DNA from: Bacteroidota bacterium
Lineage (GTDB): Bacteria > Bacteroidota > Bacteroidia > B-17B0 > Aurantibacillaceae
Length of the DNA stretch: 64,000 bases
Direction of reading: 5' to 3'
NCBI GenBank assembly: GCA_963169355.1
Contig: CAUJCR010000015.1
Span: forward strand, 1-64,000
The first letter of the stretch is position 1. Each line of letters begins with the position of its first letter. Shown here one piece after another: positions 40,781 through 51,244 of this stretch. A program made the translations under genes and the position numbers. The notes under the pieces were generated by a model that had not been told where the DNA came from, searched no databases, and saw nothing but the letters and a program-made list of their open reading frames with translations.

Positions 40781-43051
40781 ATGGCTAAATTTAAAAAGCA
40801 AGATGCTCTTGATTATCATTCGCAAGGCAGACCTGGAAAAATTGAAGTAATCCCTACCAAACCATATAGTACACAACGAGATTTAACCCTCGCCTACTCT
40901 CCTGGCGTTGCAGAACCATGTTTGGAAATAGAAAAAAATCCCGAAGATGCCTATAAATACACGGCTAAAGGCAATTTAGTAGCTGTAATTTCTAATGGAA
41001 CTGCTGTATTAGGATTGGGCGATATTGGTGCACTGGCCTCAAAACCAGTTATGGAAGGTAAAGGCTTATTATTTAAGATTTTTGCTGATATTGATGTGTT
41101 TGATATTGAAGTAAACACTAAAAATATTGACGAGTTTGTTCAAACTGTAAAAAATATTGCACCTACTTTTGGAGGTATTAATTTAGAAGACATCAAAGCA
41201 CCCGAGTGCTTTGAAATTGAACGCCGACTAAAAGAAGAGCTAGATATTCCATTAATGCACGACGACCAACATGGCACAGCCATTATTTCATCGGCGGGTT
41301 TAATTAATGCCGTGGAATTATCGGGTAAAAAAATGAGCGATGTGAAACTCGTTATTAATGGTGCTGGTGCTTCGGCAAACTCTTGTGCTAAAATGTATAT
41401 TGCAGTTGGTGTAAAAAAAGAAAATATCTTAATGCTAGATAGCAAAGGAGTTATCCATAAAAACAGAACCGACTTAGATCAATATAAATCCTTTTTTGCA
41501 TCCAATAACACTAAAATTAATACACTCGAAGAAGCCGTGAAAGGCGCCGATGTATTTGTTGGATTATCAAAAGGTAATGTCTTAACTCAAGATATGGTTC
41601 GCTCTATGGCTCCTAATTGTATTGTATTTGCCTTGGCCAACCCTACTCCCGAAATTTCTTATGAGGAGGCTATTGCCGCTCGTCCTGATATCATTGTTGC
41701 AACTGGTAGAAGCGACCATCCTAACCAAGTTAATAATGTTATTGGATTCCCTTTTATTTTTAGAGGTGCGCTAGATGTACGAGCAACTTGCATAAACGAA
41801 GAAATGAAACTAGCGGCTGCCTTAGCTATTGCAGCCTTGGCTAAAGAAAGCGTTCCAGATTATGTAAACTTAGCTTATGGCTCTAAAAACATCACCTTTG
41901 GAACCGATTATATTATTCCAAAACCAATTGATAACCGCTTAATCTCAAGAGTAAGTGCGGCAGTAGCCAAAGCTGCTATTGATAGCGGTGTTGCCAAACA
42001 TACTATTACCGATTGGGAAACTTATAAAAACGACCTTGATAATCGTTTAGGAAAAGATAATCGCTTAATGAGAAGCCTTGCTAATAAAGCAAAATCAAAT
42101 CCTAAGCGTATTGTATTTACCGAAGCAGATAATTACAAAATATTAAAAGCGGCTCAATTAGCAAAAGACGAAGGTATTGCTAAGCCTATATTACTTGGTA
42201 ATAAAGAAAAGATATTATCCTTGCTCGAAACACACCAAATAGATATGGGCGATGCGCCAATTATTGACCCTTGGTTGCCAGAAGAAGAAGCAAAGCGCAT
42301 TGAATTTGGTGATATATTATGGGCAAAAATGCAACGCAAAGGTATTACACAGTACGATGCCCGAAAATTAATGCGCGACCGTAACTACTTTGGTGCAATG
42401 ATGGTAGAGCGTGGCATGGCAGATGCTATGATTTCGGGGCTTACCCGAAAATATGGAGCACCTATTAAACCTGCCCTAGAAATTATTGGGGTGCAAGAAG
42501 GCGTAAGCCGTGTGGCAGGTTTATACATGATGATTACTAAACGTGGCCCTTATTTCTTTGCAGATACAACCATGAATCTCGACCCTAATGCTCAACAATT
42601 GGCCGACATTGCGGTTTTAACTGCTAATACCGTAAAACAATATAATATTACACCACGTATTGCTTTATTATCTTATTCTAACTTTGGATCAGCCGAAGGC
42701 GAAATACCTAAAAAAGTACAAGAAGCTGTAAAAATTTTACACGGTAATTATCCTGGCTTGATTGTAGATGGCGATGTACAAGCCAATTTCGCTGTAGATA
42801 ACGAGTTATTAAAGGAACAATTCCCATTTAGTACCCTAGTAGATAAAGATGTAAATACTTTTATATTCCCAAATCTTGCATCTGGTAACATTGCTTATAA
42901 AATTTTACAACAATTAGGTGGTGCTGAGGCTATTGGTCCAATTCTAATTGGCCTTAAAAAACCAGTACATGTATTACAGCTAGGTAGCTCTGTACGTGAA
43001 ATTGTAAACATGATAACCATTGCCGTTATTGATGCTCAAAATAAAAAATAA
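40781..43051 (+). CDS. maeB: NADP-dependent malic enzyme with phosphotransacetylase-like domain
   Basis: 756 residues. The malic enzyme half (1 to about 430) has [50 protein letters not shown] and [14 protein letters not shown]. The C-terminal half ([55 protein letters not shown]) is the phosphotransacetylase-like regulatory domain. It decarboxylates malate to pyruvate with NADP reduction. In E. coli the extra domain mediates control by acetyl-CoA. It stands alone with its own promoter. Confidence 0.96.
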   Translation: MAKFKKQDALDYHSQGRPGKIEVIPTKPYSTQRDLTLAYSPGVAEPCLEIEKNPEDAYKYTAKGNLVAVISNGTAVLGLGDIGALASKPVMEGKGLLFKIFADIDVFDIEVNTKNIDEFVQTVKNIAPTFGGINLEDIKAPECFEIERRLKEELDIPLMHDDQHGTAIISSAGLINAVELSGKKMSDVKLVINGAGASANSCAKMYIAVGVKKENILMLDSKGVIHKNRTDLDQYKSFFASNNTKINTLEEAVKGADVFVGLSKGNVLTQDMVRSMAPNCIVFALANPTPEISYEEAIAARPDIIVATGRSDHPNQVNNVIGFPFIFRGALDVRATCINEEMKLAAALAIAALAKESVPDYVNLAYGSKNITFGTDYIIPKPIDNRLISRVSAAVAKAAIDSGVAKHTITDWETYKNDLDNRLGKDNRLMRSLANKAKSNPKRIVFTEADNYKILKAAQLAKDEGIAKPILLGNKEKILSLLETHQIDMGDAPIIDPWLPEEEAKRIEFGDILWAKMQRKGITQYDARKLMRDRNYFGAMMVERGMADAMISGLTRKYGAPIKPALEIIGVQEGVSRVAGLYMMITKRGPYFFADTTMNLDPNAQQLADIAVLTANTVKQYNITPRIALLSYSNFGSAEGEIPKKVQEAVKILHGNYPGLIVDGDVQANFAVDNELLKEQFPFSTLVDKDVNTFIFPNLASGNIAYKILQQLGGAEAIGPILIGLKKPVHVLQLGSSVREIVNMITIAVIDAQNKK

Positions 43052-43114
43052 GGGAATGAATTAAAAAGCCTAAATCTTTCTTTATTTTTGATTGCAGTAT
43101 TTTTTTAACTTTTA

Positions 43115-43145
43115 TTTGTTAAGTTGCTAATTTTTAGTACCTTTC
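43115..43145 (+). promoter_or_regulatory. Promoter of the TerB-ABCG fusion gene
   Basis: TTTG (43115-43118) is followed after exactly 19 bases by TACCTTTC (43138-43145), a 7-of-8 match to TAnnTTTG. The ATG is at 43190. This is the best -33/-7 pair in the window. Confidence 0.5.
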
Positions 43146-43189
43146 GTACTTTGTCTTAACTTTTAATTTAACTACTATAATTATAACTT

Positions 43190-46100
43190 ATGAGTGAACG
43201 AATACTTAGAGCCTTAATGCAAATGTTTGCCATCATTGCAAAAGTAGATGGGGTAACAAATACAGGAAGAGCTATTGTTGAAGCTTTTTTAAAACAACAA
43301 TTAAATAAGGAACAAGTAGAAAAATACTTAGTTATTTTTGACGAATACATTGAAGCACAGCAAGCTGGCTCAAAGAAAAAAGATGGTGCCGCCAAAAAAA
43401 CATCGCTTAATTCTGTTAAGGTTTTAAAAATTTGTACACAAATAAATCAAGAACTTGAACAACCACAAAAGATTATCGTTCTCATTCGTTTGCTGGAGTT
43501 TATTCATTCATCTGATGAGATTTCGGAACAAGAGAATGAATTTGTATCTACAGTTGCCGAAACCTTTAATATATCCACCGAAGAGTATCTTCAACTTCGT
43601 TCATTTGTAGAAGATAATACCGAAAAAACACCAAATAGTAGCGATATTTTGGTTATCAATAACAAAGAAAACGGTTATAATAATCAATGTAAGCATATTT
43701 TTTGCGATACTTTGTCTTCTGATGTAAGAGTTTTACAAATCAATAGCGTGGGCATGTATGTGCTACGTATATATGGTAATGTAGAACTACAGTTAAATGG
43801 GCAAGGCATTTCAAAGGAAAGAGTACACGTACTTACGCCAGGTTCTTCTTTAAGAAGCTCGAAAATAAAACCTATTTATTATAGCGATATCATTAGTCGC
43901 TTTTTAGCAGATAGTTCGCAAGCCCGCATCTCATTTGAAGCTAGAAATATTGAGTATAAATTTAAAGGCGGTAAATTAGGTTTACGCAACATTAACATTC
44001 GTGAGGAAAGCGGAAAACTCATTGGAATTATGGGTGGCTCTGGTGCTGGTAAATCTACTTTACTCAATGTGCTTAATGGTGTTGAAATTCCAAGCGCAGG
44101 ACAAGTATTAATTAATGGAAAAAACATTCATTATGATAAAAAATCAGTTGATGGAGTTATTGGCCACGTTACACAAGATGACTTATTAATTGAAGAACTC
44201 ACCGTTTATCAAAACTTATTTTACAATGCCAAGTTATGTTTTGGAAACTTAACAGACGATGAAATAGCAAAAAAATGTACTAAGTTATTAGCCGATTTAG
44301 GTTTATCAGAAACGAGAGATTTAAAAGTGGGATCGCCGTTAGAAAAAACAATTTCTGGTGGGCAACGTAAGCGTTTAAATATTGGTTTAGAATTAATTCG
44401 TGAGCCTTCTGTATTATATGTTGATGAGCCTACATCTGGTTTATCATCAAGAGACTCCGAAAATATTATGGACCTTTTAAAAGAACTATCTTTAAAAGGT
44501 AAATTAATTTTCGTGGTAATTCATCAACCTTCTTCCGACATCTTTAAAATGTTTGATAAGTTGATGATTTTAGATGTTGGTGGATTTCCAATTTATTACG
44601 GTAATCCTGTTGATGCGGTATCATATTTTAAATCTTTGGTTAATCATGTAAACGCAGATGAGAGTGAATGTTGGAACTGTGGTAATGTTAATCCAGAAAT
44701 GATTTTCAATATCATTGAAAGTAAGGTATTAGATGAATATGGAAATTTAACACATAATCGTAAAACTAGTCCTAGTGAATGGAATAAGAGTTATGTAGAA
44801 AAAATAGAATCAACCATTGGTGACATTAAACATCAAGACGAGATTCCAGAGGCTATTTTTAAAATTCCAAATGCCATTAAACAATTTAAGGTTTTTATAA
44901 CTCGTGATGTAAAAAGTAAATTAACAAATACGCAGTACTTATTAATTAACTTAATCGAGGCTCCTGCGTTAGCTTTTGTATTAGCTGCTTTAATTCGATT
45001 CTTTAACACGGATGAAAACAACACTAAAGGTTATTTCTTTAGAGAAAATGAGAATATTCCTGCCTATATGTTTATGGCGGTAGTAGTTGCATTATTTATA
45101 GGTTTAACCGTATCTGCCGAAGAAATTATTAGAGATAGAAAAATTAGAAAACGTGAGTCGTTTTTAAATTTAAGTAAAGGCAGTTATTTGTGGAGTAAAA
45201 TCGTCATCATGTTTACATTATCGGCTTTACAAACATTTACATTTGTAGTGGTAGGTAATTTAATTCTAGGCGTAAAAGGTATGTTTGCCGATTATTGGTT
45301 AGTTCTTTTCTCGGCATCGTGTTTTGCCAATATGCTTGGTTTAAATATTTCGAGTGCGTTTAATAGTGCAGTTACCATTTATATTTCAATTCCATTTTTA
45401 ATTATACCACAATTATTATTGGCGGGTGTAGTTGTAAAGTTTGATAAATTAAATCCAATTTTAGCCAAACAAGGTGGTGTGCCAGTAGTAGGCGAAATGA
45501 TGGCTAGTCGTTGGGCATTTGAAGCATTAGCGGTTAATCAATTTAAAGCCAATGAGTACGAAAAGAATTTCTATAAATACGATAAAGCAATTAGTACAGC
45601 TTCCTATAAAAAGATTTATTGGATACCTGAGTTACAAAACAAAATGATAAAAATTGATAACGCCTTAAAAGATAAAAACACCAAACTGACCGATATTCAA
45701 AAAGATTTTGCATTATTAAAGAATGAACTTATTAAAGAGCAATCGTATTTGAAGAATAAATATAAATTCGAAAATCTTGATAAATTAAATGATAAAGATT
45801 ACACACCAGAAGTTGCATCATCTTTAAAACAATTTCTATCAAAAATAAACGAGCATTATATTAATTTTGAGAATAAAGCTCGAAAACACCAAGATGAGGT
45901 AAGTCAAAAATTAATTAAATCAATGGGTAACGATGAGTTTATTAAATTAAAAGACGATTACACCAACGAAGCTCTAGACCAATTTATGTTAAATAGCAAT
46001 GAACTAGGTGATAGATGTTTAGAATATAATGGTAGATTAATTCAAAGAATTGACCCAATCTATTTAGATCCTACCGAGTCAAACTTGGGAGCGGCTCATT

Positions 46101-46264
46101 TTTATGCTCCTAATAAACGTTTTATGGGAGTGTTGTTTCCAACATATTGGTTCAATATTGTGGTTATTTGGTTAATGAGTATTTCAATGATGATTACCTT
46201 ATATTTTGATGTGTTTAAAAAAGTACTTGACTTTTTAGGAAATATTAGCTTCGGTAAAAAATAA
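43190..46264 (+). CDS. ABCG-type transporter half with TerB-like N-terminal domain
   Basis: 1024 residues. The first 150 or so (ILRALMQMFAIIAKVDGVTN, ISEQENEFVSTVAETFNIS) resemble a TerB-like tellurite-resistance domain. The ATPase domain has Walker A GGSGAGKSTLL, signature ISGGQRKRLNIGLELI and Walker B VLYVDEPTSGL. ABCG-type helices follow (from about 580), interrupted between the last two by a long charged, coiled-coil-rich loop of about 240 residues. The fused domain order (ATPase, then membrane) is ABCG. The substrate is unknown; lipid or polymer export is possible. The gene ends 23 bases before bamD. Confidence 0.88.
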   Translation: MSERILRALMQMFAIIAKVDGVTNTGRAIVEAFLKQQLNKEQVEKYLVIFDEYIEAQQAGSKKKDGAAKKTSLNSVKVLKICTQINQELEQPQKIIVLIRLLEFIHSSDEISEQENEFVSTVAETFNISTEEYLQLRSFVEDNTEKTPNSSDILVINNKENGYNNQCKHIFCDTLSSDVRVLQINSVGMYVLRIYGNVELQLNGQGISKERVHVLTPGSSLRSSKIKPIYYSDIISRFLADSSQARISFEARNIEYKFKGGKLGLRNINIREESGKLIGIMGGSGAGKSTLLNVLNGVEIPSAGQVLINGKNIHYDKKSVDGVIGHVTQDDLLIEELTVYQNLFYNAKLCFGNLTDDEIAKKCTKLLADLGLSETRDLKVGSPLEKTISGGQRKRLNIGLELIREPSVLYVDEPTSGLSSRDSENIMDLLKELSLKGKLIFVVIHQPSSDIFKMFDKLMILDVGGFPIYYGNPVDAVSYFKSLVNHVNADESECWNCGNVNPEMIFNIIESKVLDEYGNLTHNRKTSPSEWNKSYVEKIESTIGDIKHQDEIPEAIFKIPNAIKQFKVFITRDVKSKLTNTQYLLINLIEAPALAFVLAALIRFFNTDENNTKGYFFRENENIPAYMFMAVVVALFIGLTVSAEEIIRDRKIRKRESFLNLSKGSYLWSKIVIMFTLSALQTFTFVVVGNLILGVKGMFADYWLVLFSASCFANMLGLNISSAFNSAVTIYISIPFLIIPQLLLAGVVVKFDKLNPILAKQGGVPVVGEMMASRWAFEALAVNQFKANEYEKNFYKYDKAISTASYKKIYWIPELQNKMIKIDNALKDKNTKLTDIQKDFALLKNELIKEQSYLKNKYKFENLDKLNDKDYTPEVASSLKQFLSKINEHYINFENKARKHQDEVSQKLIKSMGNDEFIKLKDDYTNEALDQFMLNSNELGDRCLEYNGRLIQRIDPIYLDPTESNLGAAHFYAPNKRFMGVLFPTYWFNIVVIWLMSISMMITLYFDVFKKVLDFLGNISFGKK

Positions 46265-46271
46265 AATACAT

Positions 46272-46279
46272 TACATTTG
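46272..46279 (+). promoter_or_regulatory. Candidate -7 element of bamD
   Basis: TACATTTG matches TAnnTTTG exactly and lies 8 bases before the TTG start codon at 46288. The same octamer occurs before the exopolysaccharide operon (40558-40565). Confidence 0.35.
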
Positions 46280-46287
46280 CACTCCAC

Positions 46288-47100
46288 TTGAAAAAGCTAT
46301 TACTATATTTTTCAACTATCTTGTTCATTACGCTAACCAGTTGTGATGGATATAATCGTTTATTAAAAAGTAATAACTACGAATTGAAATATGAAAAAGC
46401 CAATCAATATTATCAAAAAGGGAATTATGTAAAAGCTACTGCTTTATTTGAAGAACTAATCCCAGTTTTTAAAGGAACCGATAGAGCCGAGGAGATTTAT
46501 TACTACTATGCCTATTGTAATTATTACCAAAGTGATTATGCTTTATCTCAGTACCATTTTAAAAACTATTACAGGAATTTTCCAATGGGAAAACATGCCG
46601 AGGAATGCTTGTTTATGAATGCTTACTGTTATTACTTAAACTCTCCAAACTATAAATTAGACCAAACAGATACTAAAAATGCCATGAATGAATTGCAAAA
46701 TTTTATTGATCAATACCCACAAAGTGTACGAATAGATTCTTGCAATAAGATTTATGATGCTCTAAGAGGTAAATTAGAAAAAAAAGAAAGAGACATTATT
46801 ATTCAATATTATAACTTAGGTGATTATATGCCTGATAACTATAAAGCAGCTATAACTTCGGTTAATAATTTCATAAAAGAGTATCCAGAATCGAATTATA
46901 TTGACGAAATGTTGTACTATTCCATCAACTCATATTACCTTTTAGCAATTAACAGCGTGAAAAACAAGAAGTTAGAAAGATTAAATTTAGCTATGGAAAA
47001 TTACTTAAAATTATTAGATTTGTACCCTAAAAGCAATTATCTACGCCGAGCAGAATCTGTGTATGAGAGTTGTAAAAAAATGAAAAGTAATCTAAATTAA
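46288..47100 (+). CDS. bamD: Outer-membrane assembly lipoprotein BamD
   Basis: 270 residues. The start is TTG; no ATG precedes the lipoprotein signal (LLLYFSTILFITLTSC). TPR-type helices follow: YEKANQYYQKGNYVKATALFEELIPVF, YYYAYCNYYQSDYALSQYHFKNY, FPMGKHAEECLFMNAYCYY, then YPQSVRIDSCNKIYDALRGKLE. BamD works with BamA to insert outer-membrane proteins. The rpoZ gene starts 5 bases after its stop. Confidence 0.94.
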   Translation: MKKLLLYFSTILFITLTSCDGYNRLLKSNNYELKYEKANQYYQKGNYVKATALFEELIPVFKGTDRAEEIYYYYAYCNYYQSDYALSQYHFKNYYRNFPMGKHAEECLFMNAYCYYLNSPNYKLDQTDTKNAMNELQNFIDQYPQSVRIDSCNKIYDALRGKLEKKERDIIIQYYNLGDYMPDNYKAAITSVNNFIKEYPESNYIDEMLYYSINSYYLLAINSVKNKKLERLNLAMENYLKLLDLYPKSNYLRRAESVYESCKKMKSNLN

Positions 47101-47105
47101 TAACG

Positions 47106-47432
47106 ATGGATTTTAAAAAAACAAACGCCGATTCAACTACTGTAACAAGAGACATCAGAAAATTTGATGAACCTACAGGTAATTTATATGAATCAATTGC
47201 GATTATTTCAAAAAGAGCTAATCAAATTAGTTCTGAAATGAAAGAAGAATTATCAGCAAAATTAGCTGAGTTTGCAAGCAATTCTGATAATCTAGAAGAG
47301 ATTTTTGAAAATAGAGAACAAATCGAAATTTCTAAATTTTACGAAAGATTACCTAAGCCTTCTTTAATTGCTGTTAATGAGTTTTTAGAAAATAAAACAT
47401 ATTACAGAAATTCTGTAAAAGACTCTAACTAA
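47106..47432 (+). CDS. rpoZ: RNA polymerase omega-type subunit
   Basis: 108 residues. The N-terminus (TTVTRDIRKFDEPTGNLYESI) and the centre (IISKRANQISSEMKEEL) match the Bacteroidota omega subunit (Rpb6-like). Omega helps fold and hold the beta' subunit. The position between bamD and coaBC is the usual one in this phylum, as is the length. Confidence 0.93.
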   Translation: MDFKKTNADSTTVTRDIRKFDEPTGNLYESIAIISKRANQISSEMKEELSAKLAEFASNSDNLEEIFENREQIEISKFYERLPKPSLIAVNEFLENKTYYRNSVKDSN

Positions 47433-47454
47433 TTTTTGTGAATACAATCATAAT

Positions 47455-47490
47455 AAACCCATCCACCAAGCATTTGGCAGATGGGTTTTT
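47455..47490 (+). terminator. Terminator between rpoZ and coaBC
   Basis: AAACCCATC (47455-47463) pairs with GATGGGTTT (47480-47488) and a T-run follows. It stands 23 bases after rpoZ and 10 bases before the coaBC start, so coaBC either needs its own promoter or is reached by partial read-through. Confidence 0.85.
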
Positions 47491-47499
47491 AATTTACAA

Positions 47500-48705
47500 A
47501 TGCTTTTAAAAAACAAACATATTTTATTAGCTATAACGGGAGGGATTGCTGCTTATAAATGTGCGCATTTAGTTCGATTACTTGTAAAAGAAGGCGCACA
47601 CGTAAAAGTAGTACTTACAAAATCAGCTCAAGAATTTGTAACCACCAAAACACTTTCTGTACTTAGTAAAAACGAAGTAGTAACTGATTTTTTCGACTCA
47701 AATAATAATTGGAACAATCATGTAGCTCTTGCCGAGTGGGCAGATATAATGTTGGTTGCACCACTTACAGCTAATACACTTTCTAAATTTGCCAATGGCT
47801 TATGCGACAATATGGTTTCGGCATGTTACTTATCTGCAAAATGCCCTGTATTTGTTGCGCCAGCAATGGATTTAGACATGTATAAACATCCCACAACAAT
47901 TAAAAATTTAAAAACGTTAGAATCCAATAAAAATATCATCATTCCTGCCGAACACGGTGAGTTAGCTAGTGGTTTAGTTGGAGAAGGTAGAATGGCAGAA
48001 CCAGAAAACATAGTGGATTTCATGAAAAAAACGATGAGTCAGCATCTACCATTTAGCGGAAAAAAGATATTAGTAAATGCTGGCCCTACTTATGAAGCCA
48101 TAGATCCGGTAAGATTTATAGGAAACCGTTCTTCAGGGAAAATGGGTGTAGCACTTGCTGATGAGTTTGCTAAACAAGGAGCTGATGTAACTTTAGTGTT
48201 AGGTCCTTCTCACATTAAACCTACCGAACAAACAGTAGAAACCATTATGGTAGAAAGTGCAGATGAAATGTTTGAAAAATGCAACGCCCTATTTAGAACC
48301 ATAGATATTGCCGTTTTATCAGCCGCTGTAGCCGATTATAAACCAGAAACCATATACAATTCTAAAATAAAAAAACAAGATGGCGCTTTAACACTTAACC
48401 TAATTAAAACTACCGACATTTTAGAGTCGCTTGGCAAACAAAAACAACATCAAATTTTGGTAGGCTTTGCATTAGAAACAGACAATCTTCTTGAATATGC
48501 CAAAGAAAAAATTAAAAAGAAAAATTTAGATTTTATTGTCGCCAATTCTGCATCAGAAAAAGGGAGTGGATTTGGTGTTGATACCAATAAAATAACTATT
48601 ATTGACAAACACAATAATTTACATAATTTTGAGTTAAAAAGTAAACAAGCCGTGGCAAAAGATATTGTACAATTCACTTATAAAACCTTGAAAGATCATG
48701 CTTAA
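47500..48705 (+). CDS. coaBC: Phosphopantothenoylcysteine decarboxylase / phosphopantothenate-cysteine ligase
   Basis: 401 residues. The decarboxylase half has the flavin segment ITGGIAAYKCAHLVRLL and the PXMXXXM-type motif APAMDLDMYKHP. The ligase half begins KILVNAGPTYEAIDPVRFIGNRSSGKMG and includes AAVADYKPE and GFALETDNLLEYAKEK. The bifunctional enzyme makes 4'-phosphopantetheine in coenzyme A synthesis. Its end overlaps the start of the DUF4835 gene by 8 bases, so the two are coupled. Confidence 0.96.
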   Translation: MLLKNKHILLAITGGIAAYKCAHLVRLLVKEGAHVKVVLTKSAQEFVTTKTLSVLSKNEVVTDFFDSNNNWNNHVALAEWADIMLVAPLTANTLSKFANGLCDNMVSACYLSAKCPVFVAPAMDLDMYKHPTTIKNLKTLESNKNIIIPAEHGELASGLVGEGRMAEPENIVDFMKKTMSQHLPFSGKKILVNAGPTYEAIDPVRFIGNRSSGKMGVALADEFAKQGADVTLVLGPSHIKPTEQTVETIMVESADEMFEKCNALFRTIDIAVLSAAVADYKPETIYNSKIKKQDGALTLNLIKTTDILESLGKQKQHQILVGFALETDNLLEYAKEKIKKKNLDFIVANSASEKGSGFGVDTNKITIIDKHNNLHNFELKSKQAVAKDIVQFTYKTLKDHA

Positions 48706-49597
48706 ATATTTATATATAGCAATTAGTTTCTTCTTACTTAATGTCATTCATGCGCAAGAATTAAATTGTCAAGTAGAAGTAGTTTCTGTGCAAGTTCAAG
48801 GAACAACGCAAACTCAAATTTTTGACCAACTAAAAAAATCCATTTTTGAGTTTATGAATAATACAAAATGGACGAAAGATAATTATACAACATCCGAAAG
48901 AATTGACTGTTCCATACTTATAAACGTAACCTCACAAATCTCTAGCGATGTATATTCTGCAACTATTCAAATACAAAGTCGTAGGCCTGTATTTAAGAGT
49001 TCTTATTATACACCCATATTTAATTACATTGATGAAAATTTTACGTTTAGATACCAACAATTTCAACAGTTAGAATTTAATTTAAATACCTTTAATAATA
49101 ACTTAACATCTGTTTTAGCATATTATGCTTATGTTATCTTAGCAAACGATTATGATACTTTCTCAAACTTAGGAGGTACAGAATATTGGCAAAAAGCGCA
49201 AACAATAGTCGCTAATGCTCAAAGTGCTGACGAAAAAGGGTGGCGTTCTAATGAAAGTAACCGTAACCGCTATTGGATACCAGAAAACGCTTTACAACCA
49301 GTTTATCAATCTATACGAGAATACATGTATAAATTTCATCGTTTAGGTTTAGATATTATGTTTGATAAACCAAACGAGGGTAGAAAAGAAATTTTAAATT
49401 CTATGGACTTAATTTTATCTACCTACAAAAACAGGCCAGCTTCATTTCCAATAGAGTTATTTTTTAACGCCAAAGTAGATGAGATGGTGAATGTATTTAG
49501 TAAAGGAACTCCTGATGAAAAATCGAAGGCAGTTGAAACCCTTACAACCGTTAACCCTACAAATTCAACAAAGTATAATAAAATACTTGGCAACTAG
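48698..49597 (+). CDS. DUF4835-family exported protein
   Basis: 299 residues. A signal peptide (YIAISFFLLNVIHAQ) is followed by the family hallmarks: LNCQVEVVSVQVQGT, FMNNTKWTKDNYT, ERIDCSILINVTSQ, YIDENFTFRYQQFQQLEFN and AYYAYVILANDYDTFS. The family is restricted to Bacteroidota and usually follows coaBC. The function is unknown; an outer-membrane or assembly role is possible. It overlaps coaBC by 8 bases. Confidence 0.93.
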   Translation: MLKYLYIAISFFLLNVIHAQELNCQVEVVSVQVQGTTQTQIFDQLKKSIFEFMNNTKWTKDNYTTSERIDCSILINVTSQISSDVYSATIQIQSRRPVFKSSYYTPIFNYIDENFTFRYQQFQQLEFNLNTFNNNLTSVLAYYAYVILANDYDTFSNLGGTEYWQKAQTIVANAQSADEKGWRSNESNRNRYWIPENALQPVYQSIREYMYKFHRLGLDIMFDKPNEGRKEILNSMDLILSTYKNRPASFPIELFFNAKVDEMVNVFSKGTPDEKSKAVETLTTVNPTNSTKYNKILGN

Positions 49598-49672
49598 TGT
49601 TAAATTATTTAACACTTTTACGGTTTAGATTTCTTTAATAATTATTAATTTCGCAGTCTTAAATTTTAAGAC

Positions 49673-50656
49673 ATGAGGAAATTATTTATATCCATTTTAG
49701 TGATTGTTAATTCATCCATCTTTGCACAAGATGTTACCAAAGATGATGCAGCAAAAATTCAAGCAGAATCAGATAAATTAAAAGCTGTAGCGATTGATAC
49801 TTCCAAGCACTGGTCACTTGGCGGTGTAGTTTCAATTAACGGGCAACAAGTAAGTTTAACAAACTGGTCGGCAGGTGGTTCCAACTCTATCTCATTTGGC
49901 GGTATTATCTCGGTATTTGCACGTTATAAAAAAGGAAAATCTACTTGGGATAATAATGTGGACTTAGGTTATGGCGTAATTAAACAAGGCTTTAATAAAA
50001 ACTGGTGGAAAACAGATGATAAAATACAGATAACTTCAAAATATGGTTATCAAATAGCTAAAAGTACGTACCTTACAGCATTAGCCGATTTTAAAACTCA
50101 ATTTACAAATGGTTATAATTACCCTAACGATTCAGTTTACATATCTAAATTTATGGCGCCAGGATATGGTATAGCTGCACTTGGTATTGATTATAAACCA
50201 AATGATAAGTTCTCTGTTTTTCTATCTCCAGTTACTGGAAAATTTACCATTGTAAATGATGATAGCTTAGCTAGAAATGGTGCTTACGGTGTTCAAAAAG
50301 AAATAAGAGACCCAAATGATGGGGGAAAAATTACACAGTATTACAAAACTCACCGCGAAGAATTTGGTGCTTACTTAAAAGCCCAATATCAAACAAAAAT
50401 TATGGATAATGTTACATTCCAAACAATGTTAGAACTCTTCTCAAATTATCTTCATAATCCACAAAATATTGATGTGAACTGGACAACATTAACCACTTTT
50501 AAAGTAAACAAATTTATATCAGCTACTTTATCTACCCAATTAATTTATGATGATGATATAAAATTATTACGCACTGCAGGTGATAAGAAAAACACGGTTG
50601 GACCAGATGTTCAGTTTAAACAAGTATTAGGCGTAGGATTTACTTATAAATTCTAA
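49673..50656 (+). CDS. DUF3078-family outer-membrane protein
   Basis: 327 residues. A signal peptide (LFISILVIVNSSIFAQ) is followed by WSLGGVVSINGQQVSLTNWSAGGSNS, the family's signature. The rest is strands typical of a barrel (NVDLGYGVIKQ, YGIAALGIDYKPNDKFSVFLSP, FGAYLKAQYQTKI, FKQVLGVGFTYKF). The function is unknown. A 7-of-8 -7 element TAATTTCG (49646-49653) precedes it. It ends at a strong two-way terminator. Confidence 0.92.
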   Translation: MRKLFISILVIVNSSIFAQDVTKDDAAKIQAESDKLKAVAIDTSKHWSLGGVVSINGQQVSLTNWSAGGSNSISFGGIISVFARYKKGKSTWDNNVDLGYGVIKQGFNKNWWKTDDKIQITSKYGYQIAKSTYLTALADFKTQFTNGYNYPNDSVYISKFMAPGYGIAALGIDYKPNDKFSVFLSPVTGKFTIVNDDSLARNGAYGVQKEIRDPNDGGKITQYYKTHREEFGAYLKAQYQTKIMDNVTFQTMLELFSNYLHNPQNIDVNWTTLTTFKVNKFISATLSTQLIYDDDIKLLRTAGDKKNTVGPDVQFKQVLGVGFTYKF

Positions 50657-50657
50657 T

Positions 50658-50685
50658 AAAAAAAAGAGGCAATGCCTCTTTTTTT
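50658..50685. terminator. Bidirectional terminator between convergent genes
   Basis: AAAAAGAGGC (50661-50670) and GCCTCTTTTT (50674-50683) form a 10-bp stem with a 3-base loop, with A- and T-runs on each side. It serves the DUF3078 gene on the plus strand and the WcaF-like gene on the minus strand. Confidence 0.92.
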
Positions 50686-51244
50686 ATGACTTAATAATCC
50701 TGTCTTTAATTTTAACTGCTGGATTACCTTGATAGATAGACCAAGGTAATAAATGCGAAGTAGCAACACTATTTACTGTAAGTACTGCATGACTTCCTAC
50801 TTTAACTCCTGGGCAAACTACGGCTTGTGCTCCTACCCAAGCACCTTCTTCAATGGTAATATTGCCAACTATTAAATCAAATGCCGATTTCTTATAATGA
50901 TGATTACCACATAACAACATGGCTCCCTGAGAAATACAAGAATTATCATGTATAACTACAAATCCTAAATTATCAATCCATACACGTTCCCCAATCCAAA
51001 CATAATTTCCAACACTTAAATTCCAAGGATATTTAATATTAACATAAGGTTTTATAACCACATTTTTTCCAATTCTTGCTCCAAACATTTTTAATAAAAA
51101 ACATTTTACCGAAATGATAGGAAATGGCGAATTAAAAAAAGTGGCATTAATAATATACCATAGTAATCTTTTAAAAGGATTACCGCCCTTTTTATACCAA
51201 TCATTATTGTATTTTGATAAATCAGTTTTTAGTCGTGTTTCCAT
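50684..51244 (-). CDS. WcaF-type acetyltransferase (left-handed beta-helix)
   Basis: 186 residues. The N-terminus (TDLSKYNNDWYKKGGNPFKRLLWY) is typical of WcaF. The C-terminal hexapeptide repeats (ARIGKNVVIKPYVNIKYPW, ISQGAMLLCGNHHYKK, GAWVGAQAVVCPGVKVG) form the left-handed helix with the acetyl-CoA site. WcaF acetylates colanic acid sugars in E. coli; here it probably modifies a surface polysaccharide. It overlaps by one base the start of the upstream gene's stop codon region. Confidence 0.9.
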   Translation of the reverse strand: METRLKTDLSKYNNDWYKKGGNPFKRLLWYIINATFFNSPFPIISVKCFLLKMFGARIGKNVVIKPYVNIKYPWNLSVGNYVWIGERVWIDNLGFVVIHDNSCISQGAMLLCGNHHYKKSAFDLIVGNITIEEGAWVGAQAVVCPGVKVGSHAVLTVNSVATSHLLPWSIYQGNPAVKIKDRIIKS

